A stretch of 64,000 nt of DNA from Berberis thunbergii. Its lineage: Eukaryota; Streptophyta; Magnoliopsida; Ranunculales; Berberidaceae. The notes under the pieces were generated by a model that did not search any database, was not told the origin of the DNA, and saw only the letters and a list, made by a program, of their open reading frames with translations. Where the stretch lies: the NCBI GenBank assembly GCA_003290165.1, contig QNQO01000524.1, forward strand, positions 310,001 to 374,000, in the 5' to 3' direction. Positions within the stretch are counted from its first letter, which is position 1, and the number at the start of each line of letters is the position of its first letter. Both the position numbers and the translations under genes were made by a program. Shown piece by piece: positions 35,761-48,046 of the stretch.

Positions 35761-36720
35761 TCGACGATTTAGGAAGTGAAAGTCTAATCAGCAATGCCAC
35801 GCCTAGTGACAACGACTTGCCAGGGATCATTGCCCCATTCACGGTCAGTGTTCCCCTAACCTAATCAGGTAAGCCTAGCTGGTGACGACTAACACGAAAG
35901 CTTCTGATCAAAACCTGGATTTGTAGACCCGACCGCGAGGGTGTAGAAAGTTCGGAAGGTAGGAGTCTAGTCAGTCCTGATGGCTCATCACGGGACCACT
36001 GCTTTCAATGTGGCCGCCAAATCATCAAACCTAGACTTGTAGCTCGTGCTACGAGGGTGTAGATAGTGTAGAAGGTGGGAACTCAGTCAGCCATGACCTG
36101 ATTCCGACGGTTTGCCTCGGGACCACTATTTTTCAGCGTGGCCACCGAACCCTAAAAATTTGTAGCTTGGTGCACTCAGGTGTAGATAATTTGGATGGTG
36201 GGAGCCTAGTTAGTCTTGAATTGATTTCGATGGCTCGTTATGAGACTACTACTCTTCAGCGTGTCCGCCAAACTTTTCTCGAACATGTAGCCCTTACCGC
36301 GCGGGGAGGGTGTCGACGGTTCGAAAGGTGGAAGCCTAGTCAGTCCCGAACTAATTCTGACGGCTTGCCACGAGACCACTGCTCTTCAGCCTGGTTGCCA
36401 AACCTTTATTCCTCGAATTTGTTGAGCGCTTTGATCGATCATAAATAATTTGGAAGGTGGAAGCCTAGTCTGTCCTGAACTAATTCTGACAGCTTACCAC
36501 AGGACCACTGTTATTCAGCCTGGTTGCCTAACCTTTACTCCCTGAATTTGTCGACAACTTTGCTCGGTTATAAATAATTCGGAAGGTGGAAGCCTAGTCA
36601 GTCTCGAACTGATTTCGACGGCTTGCCACGGGACCACTGCTCATCAGCCTGGTTGCCAAACCTTTACTCCCTGAATCTATTGACTTTGTCATAAACGATT
36701 CGGAAGGTGGGAATCTCAAA
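35760..36720. repeat. Minisatellite: about seven units of 110-130 bp
   Basis: Each unit contains GGAAGGTGGRAGCCTAGTCAG, then CTGATTYCGACGGCTTGCCA, GGGACCACTGCTCTTCAGC, TGGTTGCCAAACCTTTA and CCTGAATTTGT or equivalents. Clear unit starts lie near 35950, 36068, 36190, 36317, 36449, 36578 and 36699 (the last one partial), with an older unit near 35770. Similarity rises towards the right, so expansion was probably recent there. ORFs across it (for example 36167-36448) are not credible genes. Confidence 0.8.
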
Positions 36721-37269
36721 CAGCTCTCCACACGACCTCCGCTCTCCCTTAGGACTATAGATGACCTATATGAGCTTAGATGAGTCAGCGCTTTCACGTT
36801 CAAACGGATTCACATTCTAACATTAGAAAAAGCCCACTCGTGCTGATACAAGGATAGTACAACCGATACCCAAATGAAAGCTAATTAGGATGCCAACCCG
36901 AGCTTACGACGCCCGACTCAGTGCAAACACTCTAACACGTATTTTCGGCCACCACAACTTACCTCCGGCAATAGCTTTTGGAAATAATATGACGTGTCCG
37001 TATCCAGGCAAGGATGCCTGGAATCCATTCCAATTCCAATCATGATACCCACTCCACGCTTCCCTTTCTCACCGACCATGGCTTCCACCCTCTCTCAACC
37101 TCTGCTTTTTCCACAGCCAACTTCTCAGCCATCCACTACAGCCTCATCTTCTTCCACCCCCCTAGCCTCGAAGATCACCTCAAGAAACATCTCACCATTC
37201 CCCTCCATTCTCGCGGTGATCGGTACCTGCAGGAGATGAGTCCAATTTACATATAGTGGCTAAATAGTG
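36721..37269. other. Region between the minisatellite and the LINE
   Basis: A CT/CA-rich stretch around 37040-37200 has overlapping open frames (for example MASTLSQPLLFPQ from 37078) that look chloroplast-transit-like. They stop quickly and have no continuation. It is more likely the 5' leader of the LINE than a gene. Confidence 0.35.
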
Positions 37270-37299
37270 CCACCACCAGAAGTTGAGATAGGAAGTATT

Positions 37300-39530
37300 T
37301 TCCCGGAGAATGGCTTCTCAATGGGAGACAAAGCATTCATTTGAGGTTGAACTATTGGCTCGACAATGGGACATTGATGGCAATTACTATATGATCCAAT
37401 TCTTCGATATGTTCGATATGTCCATGTCCTCCTTTCCCGTCCCTGGGTGCTCTTTGGATGTCTGGTCATAACGAAACCAGGGCACGACAACTACCTCGCA
37501 CTGGATTACATTCCCATACGGGTGCGGTTCCATGAGTTCTCGGTTAACAAACTGGAAGAATCAGACATACATATGCTTGCTACAAACTTTGGTGACCTAT
37601 TGGAAACTGACTCGAACTCATTACAAGACTGTTGTCTCCTATACATCAGGTTCAAAGTGTGGTTCAATGTCGACAAACCATTCCCGTGTTCCATGGAGAC
37701 GGATTTTGGTATTCAATCCGGTCGATAGTACGTGGTTAATTTCTCTTATGAAAATCCACCCATATTCTTCTTTTGTTGCGGTCTCATAGGGTATGTGTTT
37801 GGAAAAAAATGTACGATGTATTATGTGGCCATGCAAATGTTACCTCCTGGTCGTTCCCCGACGTCCATCATACTTCCATTTACACACAAAACTCGCATCA
37901 AAACTCGCTCTGAGCCGTTGCTTCCCCCACCTCTGACTGCTCTCAACGGCTCTGTCATATTCAACATCCCATTTTTAATCGGTCTCTTTTACGCGTTGCC
38001 AATAGCGTGCCCGGCATTTGCAGCGGGGAGGCAATAAGCCTCAACTCAGACAACCATGCTCACGGGAGGATGCATGTGCGCTCGTGACAGCCACGTGCCG
38101 TGTGGACGATTTTACCTCTACACCTAAATCACATGCTCAAGTTGATTCTGTGACAATGAGGGAGTTATGTCAAGTTTGGACAGTCTTGAGTTGACCCTAG
38201 ATTTCAGGAGACAGTAACGGCTGCTGCTCTCATGAGCATTGCTACAGCGCACTGGGGGTTTGCCTGGTATTTTGCCTGGTGCTACCCCCCACCATCCATT
38301 TAGCCTCGCGATATGTGCTTCACCCATCTCGAGGCAAAATGAACGGTGGGAGGTTTGCACCAGGCAAAATACCAGGCAAACCCCCGGTGCAACAAAGAAT
38401 TTTCGTGCTCTCATTATTCCTGGATTTTCGTGTGCTGACTCACCATGGCTGCAAGGTGATTATGATACAACCGGCTTACAAGAACAAAGCCTAATTAATA
38501 TTGGTTCTACTCAGTCAAAGCAAATTGTTGGGCCAGTTTTGGGCCAGATAGGAAAGCCCACAGAAGGCCTTCTCTCTGGAAATTTTAATCAAGCTTTGTA
38601 TCAGCCAGCTGGACTCGGCCCAAGCCAAAATAGCAGGCCCGTCACATGTGCCCCCTTCACCTTTGGGCTTCTCTCTCCAGGACGCTTCTTTTATCGGCCC
38701 TCAACAATTGGACTCAGCACAAATGGGCTGCTCTCAGCTAAACCCCAGTCTTGCCAGCCCACTAGAGCTGGGTATTTCTATTCCAGAGCAGCTCACAGTG
38801 CTCAAAGAAATGGCGATATCAATTGGCCTCAGTTTAGCCAACTCAGAAATGGTTTCAGGGCCGGTTGCGAGCTCTCACACAGTCACCAAGCCAGCCAATT
38901 CTGCTGCTACACCGCCGCTTAACTCTTCTTCCCATAGCAGTACTTTTGAAGCACTCCCCATATTATTGCAACGGGTTTTTCCAAGTGTGTTCAGTCAGTC
39001 TCTGGCAGCCATCTTCTCCTTTACTACATCCGGTTCAACTACACAAGGTACCAACACCCACCTCCCTCTTCTATCTTCATCAATGCTACATTACCGCCGC
39101 CACAAGTCCCTCTTCCCAAATCCACCTCAGTGAAACGACAACAGACCAGTTCCCGTCTTAAGCCTCCTGGGCAGTCAACATTCAAAAGAGCAGGTCAGCT
39201 CCCTCGCATCAGAGGCGGCAGAGCCACCTCCAAGGCTAGTGGCCCTGCAGTCAGTTCCACAGCTGATGACACGTCTATTATAGTCCCTTTGGCAATGAGC
39301 AGAGTCATAGAGGCTGCAGTTCAGAAAGGCAAGAGAAAGATGACTGCAAATCAAGACGATGACAACCCAGGATACTACAAAAAACACCAAGGCCTAAGTA
39401 CCACCTCTGCTCCATTTTTTAATGTTCCCACTTCTCTGGTATATAGCTTAACAGCCAGCTCTGCAGTAGACTCATCCACAAGTCTTCACTCATGCTATCC
39501 AGGTTCCGACGACTACCTCTGTAAGGTCGC
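37300..39530 (+). pseudogene. LINE ORF1 (DUF4283/zinc-knuckle gag-like) remnant
   Basis: The segment from about 37320 to 37440 gives WDIDGNYYMIQFFDMFDM. It then continues in another frame (37447-37728) as LDYIPIRVRFHEFSVNKLEE and FKVWFNVDKPFPC, a DUF4283-type RNA-binding gag of plant LINEs. A knuckle-like FFCCGLIGYVFGKKC follows across a stop; the expected His is Tyr. The region 38390-39530 encodes the poorly conserved Ser/Pro-rich linker. Confidence 0.75.
38249..38390. mobile_element. 142-bp foldback MITE inside the LINE
   Basis: The left arm (GCACTGGGGGTTTGCCTGGT, then ATTTTGCCTGGTGC) pairs with the right arm (GCACCAGGCAAAATACCAGG, then CAAACCCCCGGTGC) over about 34 bp. The centre contains further short inverted blocks (CCTCGCGA, TCTCGAGGC). 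No clear target duplication was found. It is younger than the LINE it interrupts. Confidence 0.75.
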
Positions 39531-39539
39531 CCCCGATTT

Positions 39540-42062
39540 CATGATTATTGCCTGGAACGTTCGAGGTATTGGGTCTATCAAAATGTTTCGGCATATAAAG
39601 ACTCTCTCTTTACAATCCAATGTAGATATCATTTTTCCATCTAAAACTAAAGCCACTTCTGCTCAGATGGACCGTACTCACCAAAGACTAGGCTTCCGAC
39701 ATAGACTCTCAATTTCAGCGTAAGGATAGTTAAGGCGGAATAACTCTTTTTTGGAAGGAAGGTATTAATCTTACTGTTTTTTCATTTTGTAAATACTATT
39801 TCAACTGCACTTTGTTAAATTATTGTGCTATTAATTTGGTCGGCTCTTTTTGTCCATGGCGAACCAAACCCGGTGCATCGGATAGATTTTTGGAATACTA
39901 TGCTACAGGTCTATAGTTGTCAACCACTTTCAAGGATCATTATAGGTGACCTCAATGCAATTTATGATCCCTCAAAAAAATGGGTGATGTGACCCCATCC
40001 TTGGCCTCGCTCAACCATCTAAGGAACTTTGTGGATACGCACCAGCTTATAGATCTCCCTCTTAAAGAATCTCAGTTCATTTGGTCTAATAAGCGTCAGG
40101 ATAAGCATGACATCAAAGCTAAGCTAGATCGGATTGTAGTAAACACGGATTGGTTAACTCTTTTTCCCTCCGCCACTTGCCGGTCCATTCACGCCCCCTC
40201 CTCGGATTACCGGGTACTCTCACTTCACCTGCTGTCTAACCACTCGCCTTCCCCCAAGTCTTTCAAAATTTAATGTGGTCAAAGGACCCTAGTTGTCGAG
40301 ATGTCATTGCTAAGTGTTGGACAACTCCTAGACAAGGCGCTTCATCTCAAATGTTTTCTACTAAAACCCGTCACCTTAGCTATGCTCTCACCCGCTGGAA
40401 CAAAATTGACTTCTGCAATATTCAGAGGTGCATCCTTGAAAGTGGCTATGGATGCTCTTCAAAATGAACCATTGTCCAACCACAATACCTCTTCCATAGC
40501 ATTTTTAGAAGACCGACTTGAGGAGATGCTTATTAGAGAATAACTCTTTTGGTGCAATAAGTCAGGAGTTTCCTGGTTGGCTGAGGGGGATCGAAATACA
40601 AAATTCTTCCATCTCTTTGCCCTAATGCGCCACAAATCTAATTTATGGTTTTGGTCAGCTTCTTAATCAGTACTTCTCCACCGTTTTTAATCCTCCCAAC
40701 CTCGAATGGACAATGCCCTCCTTCAGCTGTTCCAACCTGTCATCTCTGACTCTGATAACATCTTGCTTTTGACTATCCCTGACGGTGAACTCATTCGAGA
40801 AACTCTTTTTTTTCTTTTGGAAGTCACAAGGCACCTGGTCCGGATGGTTTTCATGCCTTCTTCTTCCAAAAATATTGGGATATTGTTCAGCATGCCATCA
40901 TTAAGGTGGTTCAAAATTTCTTTTCCACAAAACACATGGACCCAAAGCTCAGTGAGACCTTTATAGCCCTGATTCCAAAGGTGAATAATTCTACCTCTCC
41001 AGACAAATTATGCCCTACTGATTTGTGCAATGTCATCTGAAAAATTCTAGCAAACATACTCAAACTTTTCTTGGATTCCATCATTTCACCTAATTAGGGG
41101 CCTTTCCTTAAAGGTAGATCCATTATGGATAATATTTCTATAGCTCATGAACTTTTTTTTTTCTTCCAAATGAAGCATTTCAAAAAACGGAAGCACGGTT
41201 GGATAGCTTACAAAATTGATATGGCCAAAGCTTATGACCAATTGGAATGGTTTTTCCTGCTTCAGATTCTCTGCCAACTAGGCTTTTCATCCGACTGGGT
41301 CACTTTGGTGGAACAATGTATCTCGACCACTTCTCTTCGGGTTCTCTTGAATGGATCACATCTGTCTCTTCTCTCCCCTTCCAGAGGTCTCAGACAAGGC
41401 GACCCTCTATCCCTCTATCTCTTTATTCTCGTGGCGGAAGCGCTCTCTCACCTTCTAACCAAGGCCGAGGTGGACGACATCCTCCAAGGCATTAAGATCA
41501 GGCGTCACTCCCCATCGCTTAACCACCTTCTTTATGCGGATGATATGTTCATCTTTTGTCGAGCTTCCTTGGACAAAGTTTACAATGTCAAGGATATCCT
41601 TTTTCAGTACTGCTCTGCATCTGGACAAGGCGTAAACTTTGCCAAATTCTCGGTTTATTTCAGCTCTAATGTGCATCTCAAACATGCGAAATTTATTTCT
41701 AGAATCCTGGGAGCCAAACCTTTTGATCGCAAAGAAAAATACTTGGGTTCTCTGTTGTTTTTTTCCTATAAAAAATCCTGACTTCCAATTTATCTTAGAT
41801 AAAATCTCTAGTCGGCTAGCCTCTTGGAAGTCTAAGGTTCTCTTTCAGATTGGTTAGAACGGTTATGATGATAAAAGTTTTTCTTAACTCTATCCCAGTG
41901 TATACCATGCATTCATTCCTCTTCCCTACCAGCCTTTCGGACCGCATCGATTCTTGGGCTTGTATCTTCTTGTGGAATGGTCAAGAGGCTAGTCGTGCAC
42001 GACATCTTTGCACTTGGGATAAGATCATTTCCCCCCGCCACCTTGGAGGCCTTGATCGAAAT
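39540..42062 (+). pseudogene. LINE ORF2 (endonuclease, reverse transcriptase) remnant
   Basis: It starts MIIAWNVRGIGS (endonuclease motif; Asn in WNVRG). A later endonuclease part is in another frame (39980-40273, FIWSNKRQDKHDIKAKLDR). The RT core is at 41125-41781 with IDMAKAYDQLEW, SRGLRQGDPLSLYLFILVAE and LLYADDMFIF (catalytic YADD). A further fragment is at 41850-42080 (DSWACIFLWNGQEASR). Frameshifts occur between all of these. In an active element the product nicks target DNA and primes reverse transcription. Confidence 0.88.
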
Positions 42063-45000
42063 TTTATTAACCTAAATTAATAAGTTAATAAACCCTAGTT
42101 GTAATAACGCAAGTGCACGACTGTCTAACTAGTAGACACTGACAAATACGGGTCGATCCCACGAGGATTGACGAGACAATCAAATTTTAAGACTTATTTA
42201 AACTAATTTAGAGTTGGGGGTTACAACATATGGAAGTTACTAAATTAAGAAAACTAAATTGAACAATTAAAATTAAACTGGTGAGATGATAAGAGAGTAG
42301 ATCGAGACATCGAATCCACCATAGGTTCTTCGAGATTACACGAATCTAAATTATTGTTTTCAAGAATCAACACAACTAATCTAAATATTAATCTACATTT
42401 GCAATTGATTTCAATAAAAGCATAAACCCCTAGCATTGCATGTTTTTCTACGGTACACACAAGCACAAGTTTATTTTAGTTAATTCTAAACCCCTAGCAT
42501 TGCATGTCTTCTTACGGCACACACAATCACAGATTCAAATTAATTGATTAAAGCAGGCTTCAAATATCAATAAAGGAAACTTCTAACTACCAATTAGTCT
42601 AGATAATTATTCCAAATATAATCGGTGAAAGCAAATTATTAAAATTCAGAAATCAACCGTGTTTAACATTCAAGCATCTAGAAAACAATAAATTCAGATA
42701 CGACAAACTCTAGGAAACCCTGTGGTTTCATCTTCGCCTCAGTGCGGGGTCTAGAAGATCATGGTGGATGATGTCACTGCGCTGGTGTAGGTGGAATCCA
42801 TCTCAGCATGAATACACATCACGAGAAAGAGCTGCTAGTGGACTGTGGTGGCTCAGACAAAAACCTGAGGTGCATATAGCCAACGGTTTGAAAAAAAAAT
42901 CGGGTTTCCCTCAAACTTCCTCTGGTCTTCGTTTTAGTCAAGTTCCTTCATCCCTGTTGCATTTTCTTCTTCACTGAACCTGCAAGCGAAAGATAAATCA
43001 GAGATAAAGAGAGAAAGATGGAAGGAGGAGACGAAGTTGGATGCAAAGTGGTGTCTCGACGGTGGCTGGACAGTGTCGTGCGAGGTGTTGGTTGCGGACT
43101 CTGTTCATGGTGGTGATGGACGATGTGATTCTCTGTCCTGTTGCTGCTCTGTGCGAGAAGAAAAGAGATTGCAACGAGAGGAGAAGATAGAGAGATGAGG
43201 AAGGAGTTTTGGTTATGGTGGAGACAGTGATGTGCAAGGTTCTATTGGTGGTCAGTTGTTATGGTGATGGCTCTGATGGTGGTGATGTTGGTGGTCGTGT
43301 TTTGCGTCAGGGAAGGGAAGCGAAGACGGTTGGGTTGTTGCGAGACAGAGAAACAGTGGTGTTGAGAATGAGAAACAGAGGATGAAGTCGTGATGATGGT
43401 ATGTTTGTGAAGGTGGTCTGCGATAGGGATGGCGAGTGAGATGGCATCGATGGCGGGGTGAGGTTGCAGCCGATCCTTCTATCGAGCGAGGATCGCCGGC
43501 AGAGTGGATTGGTGTGGTGGCTGGAAAAGATAGGAGGAGAAAATAAACGTGGAAGAGGAGAAAGACCTCCAAAAGGGGGAGAGAAGGGAAAAAAAATAGA
43601 GGAAGGGAAGTAGAGAAAGATGGGTGAGTCCATGAGGTAGAGATAGAAAGGTCGTGAAGATGGAAGGTTGCAAGGAACAAAGAGGAAGAAGAGGTGATGG
43701 TTGTCGGTTGTGCGAAATAGGGCAAGGGGAAGGTGACGGTCTTTGTTTATGATGATGAGGACTGATAGGGAGAAAAATAGGAATGGTGATGGCGTGGTGG
43801 TGGTGGTCGTGTTACCTGTTTCAGTGGCTACAAGAAAGTACGATGGAGGAACAGGGTTGTGAGATGGTAATGATGGTGAGGTTATGGTGGTTGCACTATC
43901 GGTTCTTCGATGGAGCGAGAATCGTCGGCAGGGTGATGGTGAGGAGAACAAGAGATAAGGAGAAAGGGACGTTATGGTGGTTGGTTAGTGGCAAGAGACA
44001 AAGGTTTCTATGTCTCTGCCAAGAAGGAAAAGAGAGGCGTGGAAGGGAGGAGAAGGAAAAGAGATGGGGGAAGAGAAATGAGAGAGGGAACCTAAGTAGG
44101 GTTATCCTCTTTCCTTGTTAGGTTGGGTTTGGGTTTCTAGGTCAGCTTTTGGGTTTGGGCTTAGGTTAAATTAGGTGGACTTAGGTTTGTTTGACGGCTA
44201 CTTTGTATCACCATTATAATCAGCCAATTTATCATTCCTCAAATTGTCGCCTTAATGCGATTTCGTCGTTCACGCTCATATTCTTACAAAGACATGAAAA
44301 CGAAATAATTAGAATAAAATATAATAATCAAAACACTAACATACACAAATTAAGGGATATATTATGCATTAATTACGTGAATATCAAGTACCCCCAAACC
44401 TATATTTTGCTAGTTCTCTAGCAAAACAATAAAAATAAAAATCTAATTCATTTTCACAGGAGTCGTCGGTTGCACTTATCTTAAATGTGCAACAAGACTT
44501 TAAACCCATAAATTACCTCTAGTGAAAGAGTTATAGTCTCGTGAGGTTTTTCATAAATGTTACCCGCAAACATTATGACTCAATAAATTTTCAAAACATG
44601 GTAACTTGATCACTCTATCTATTATCCTCAGAGTAATAATCTAATAGCCAAAAATTTCAGAAAACAACTAACAGTGTCACAATAATATATCAAAGAGTCT
44701 AACAACGATTTAATAATTATACCTAAAGGTTAAATAAATTTCATCAATTATTTTCAACTCGAAGTGTGTGTGTGTGTGTGTGTGTGTGCATGGCCTTATC
44801 AACATAACTTTCTTTTTCTCAGTAAAGATACAACTAGATAACCTTTGGATAGTACGCTTCGACTATAAATCTCTCTTGTCACTCATAAATGAATCACTCA
44901 TAGATTGGTTAGTTATCACTGAATTTATATGTGAGAAAGAAAATAAATTATGAAAACACAAACATCTCACATATAATAATCATGAAAAATGAACTTTTAA

Positions 45001-45950
45001 AATAATGAAATGAATATGACCTCATGGACAGGAATATCAATTACTTCGAGAATGTTGAATCACATACCATAATTCTTGTCTATTTAATCTCCACATCTAT
45101 GAACCGGACCTTTACTTAAGATCAATTAGGTTTTTATTAGGTTGTAATGAGGCTAAAATTTTGGCTAACAAGAATGGAAAATGATATGAGAAAATCCTCT
45201 GAGAATGGATACACCCTTTAATAAACACGTGAGGGCTCTGAAGAGTAAACCAATGTTGTACACCATTCATTTTTCTTCCTTCGAAAATTTTCTTCATTTT
45301 TTTTTCTTTTTCTTCGAAGCATCAATTTTTTTTCTTTCATAAAATCAATGACACGTTTTCCCCTTCTACAGAATAAAACATTTCAGTTTCGAGGATTCAT
45401 GGAATATTTAGTTTCAACTCTTTTTATTTGCCCATTCCAAAAATATATAAACTATACACATTCTCAGAGACATTGGGTAAGGATAAAAACAGTATGAGAT
45501 ATTACTCTCTAACTGGAGAAGGTAATGGAGATGGGGTTAACAAAGAAAATATGAGATATTACTCTCTAAGGATAATGCAGATTCAAGTAAAGTCAGAGTT
45601 TATTTAATAATCCTCAAGAAAAATAGAATGTCTCGAAACTCACAAGGGTTATGTCTCCACTATTATTTGAAGGTTTTCTAGTTAATATCTTAATGATTAA
45701 CTTCAAATTATGCTAACTTGGCTTATAGTGCAAGAGTGGTCGAGTTGAAAAATATCATGAAATATATTTAACTTACAAATAATATCAAACCATGTTTTTC
45801 TATTGATATATAAAAGTGACAAGTGAAAGCTTGCATTCCTAAAATTTAAAGGCACACTTGAAAGAACATCCTTTTCATTGGAAAATGAACTTAGATTTTG
45901 AATGCATTTTCCAATCGAAAAATTTTCACACAATCATAATTAACTATGTA
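42063..45950. other. Long non-coding region, possibly LTR-retrotransposon leader on the minus strand
   Basis: Read on the minus strand it contains CT-rich, Pro/Ser/Thr-coding low-complexity sequence (42990-44060) and ends near 42110 with a GTGGGATCGACCCGT / GTGCACTTGCGTTATTA block. I associate that block, from general experience, with terminal or untranslated parts of plant LTR retrotransposons. Two related sub-blocks (around 43470 and 43900: ATCGAGCGAGGATCG and ATGGAGCGAGAATCG) show an internal duplication. ACCCCTAGCATTGCATGTYTT occurs twice (42427, 42489). I find no protein domain. Confidence 0.35.
44763..44789. repeat. (GT)n microsatellite
   Basis: An uninterrupted run of about 13 GT dinucleotides followed by GCATGG. 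Confidence 0.9.
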
Positions 45951-45959
45951 TTCAATCGT

Positions 45960-46934
45960 AACATCTTTGCCAGGTTTCAGACGGGATGTAGTCCGAGCAG
46001 AGCCACTAGTAGAGAGTCGTTTCTTCTTCGAAACCCGACCAGGATCTATCGACAATCACCTCGATGGACTAACGGGCCTCACAAGCTTCCTCTTCCTAGA
46101 GGTCGGGCCTATGGCATTGATAGGAGCATCGAGATCCATAACGCGCCTGTCTGAACTCACTTCCCAATCAATAATAGCACCACTAACGCTAGCATGAGTA
46201 GCACAAACAATGATATCTTCAGCACATTATTCAGTAAGCAAGGCTTGTTCCGCTTCGTTCATGGTGTACAAACCACTACGATCCAAGATGTCCTCAGAAA
46301 GAAATGCTTCCACAAGGAACTGAGGAAGCTTCAAGAATTGGTCACTAATCCTCCGCTCCTCCGCAATCAACTTAAGATCCTTCCATTTGTTGGGAATTCA
46401 GAATGATCAAAATTCATACGACCTAGCAATTGGAAGTAGCCAGAGTTACCAAAAGCATAAAATCGGGGACCTCGGCTAATCACGAATGTCATTATTAAGC
46501 TTCGCGAAACAAGTAGGAGAACAGAGGAAACATATACCCTTGGTCACCATCAAACCAACCACCAAATGCAGAACCCTCACAGTCAAAGGAATGCCAGACA
46601 TAATAACCCTCGCATGATAAGAAACCATGACTCTCCAACCATTAAGACCCATTCGAGCAGGAGGAATATAATGCCCAAGAAATCCAGATACTCCCAAAAC
46701 AACTCTGAAACTAGGAATCGAAGTAAAGAGGAAAACATGCACGGATACAATGCAATGTACCCAGACCTTGGACAACAACGACTATCATTCTATCTTGGCA
46801 AAATAATCTCAAGGTCGGGTGGCAAATTATAATCAGAACGAAGACTGTCCAACGTTGCTTGAGAAGCTTTATTGGGAAAAAATGAGCCTCACAAGTAGCT
46901 AGCGGCTTATCGCTTAATTTATCGCCAACATGCA
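45960..46934 (-). pseudogene. Antisense ORF (Transposase_28/'gypsy-type' domain) of a Tat-like element
   Basis: On the minus strand an ATG at 46934 opens MHVGDKLSDKPLATCEAHFF. In shifted frames the block continues NKASQATLDSLRSDYNLPPD, the G-Y motif of the PGY-type block, and MVSYHARVIMSGIPLTVRVLH. This pattern fits the plant Transposase_28 ('putative gypsy type transposon') family. The ORF runs opposite to the adjacent LTR, as known for the extra antisense ORFs located between pol and the 3' LTR of Tat-lineage Ty3/gypsy elements. It has several frameshifts and stops. The function of the family is unknown. Confidence 0.65.
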
Positions 46935-47258
46935 TCGTTAAAGAAAGGAGAAGCAAGGAGAACGAAGAAGATGAAGGAAGAAAATAACATAATTTTAAAG
47001 ATAGCGAAAAGAGGGAAAACAAACCTATCACGTCCCCTTTTATAGGGACAAACAACGAAGAGTCTGCTCACGGGACAACGTGAGAGATATGATGGCTATA
47101 TGAAATCCCAAAAATGTGCTAAAAAACAAACAAGGCAAGTAGGATATCGAGACACCAACCCACAAAAAGTTGCTGACAACATTAAATACAAGGTAATGAT
47201 AAAATTGAAAAACCAACCGTCACGAAGTTAGTGACAACATCAACATACCCATTAACTA

Positions 47259-47270
47259 AGGGGGAGTAGT
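47259..47270 (+). other. Polypurine tract of the Tat-like element
   Basis: AAGGGGGAGTAGT directly precedes the TGATGATACA start of the LTR, as expected for plus-strand priming of an element read left to right. Confidence 0.6.
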
Positions 47271-47840
47271 TGATGATACATTAAAATAAAACCGCCATCA
47301 CAACCATACACGTGGCAGAGAACATCCATCACGAGGATCTAACATCTCATCCGCTGGCCAGTTCATAAAACAAAAATAAAGGTTAAACCAATCACAAAGG
47401 CCCAAACATGGTCCATTAAAGAAAAACGTGAACAAAACCCAAATCCAGACCTGCACGAAACAAAGCCCAAATCTAGGCTCGATGCGAGTTCTCTCATAAA
47501 GAAGAGGAATGTTGCACAAAAAGGGTTGTGGAGGGAGTTACGCCCTCCACAGGCGCGTCTCCATAAAGGAGGAGACTGTTACGAGAAACATCTCCTTCCG
47601 TTGCACTTCACATGCTTAAGTCACGCAGAGAATTAAACGTGGCCATTATAAAAGATAAAGGGAACATTCGACAAATGTATGCAACTTTAACTGAGTTTTT
47701 TCCAAATTTATTTCCTTTTTCAATCAGAGTCACTGACTTAAGCATCATTGAGCCTTCAACCACCAAAAAAGATGGTCTTTGGCAGTCTAACATCTGTTTT
47801 GCAAGTCAAACTCTCAAGAGGACGAGATTTGAACGCATCA
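47271..47840 (+). repeat. 3' LTR of a Tat-like Ty3/gypsy element
   Basis: Starts TGATGATACATT after a polypurine tract; a matching short inverted terminus (GCATCA) ends at 47840. It contains a TATA box (TATAAAA at 47647-47653) and a CTGACTTAAGCATC block, which I recall from LTRs of this group. The 5' part of the element (gag-pol, 5' LTR) is not in the adjacent DNA, so only the 3' end survives. The right boundary is inferred from the terminus only. Confidence 0.6.
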
Positions 47841-48046
47841 CTAACAAATAAAATCACATACATTATAAGCCCTAACATGCTCAATATTTTTTTAATGGAT
47901 CTGATTAAATATTTTTTTAGAGGTGCGGGTATCATATATTAGAAAAGAATTAAATAGTAATTATTATATGATAATTACAAAATTGTTAATTAAAATTTGA
48001 AATGTGAAATTCCTATTTTTCTTTTAGAATTTCAACTAGAATTTAG

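Larger units (their letters stand above)
37270..42062 (+). mobile_element. L1-type LINE retrotransposon, decayed
   Basis: ORF1 with a DUF4283-like gag domain and a CCHC-like knuckle is followed by ORF2 with endonuclease and reverse transcriptase. All are on the plus strand and broken by frameshifts. The RNase H or C-terminal part and poly(A) tail are not seen; similarity ends near 42062. The 5' end is not precisely defined. A small foldback element sits between ORF1 and ORF2. Confidence 0.88.

Noticed and set aside
36167..36448. 93-codon ORF
   Set aside because: Runs through the minisatellite; the frame is not kept from unit to unit.
35760..36720. CRISPR-like appearance of regularly spaced repeats
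   Set aside because: Whole units are repeated without unique spacers, units are >100 bp, and the genome is a plant.
37078..37239. Transit-peptide-like ORF (MASTLSQPLLF)
   Set aside because: Stops after about 54 codons with no continuing exon found; it sits in the probable LINE leader.
43307..43951. 214-codon minus-strand ORF
   Set aside because: Low-complexity Pro/Ser/Thr/His peptide from a strongly skewed repeat-like stretch, with another long ORF overlapping in a different frame and no domain.
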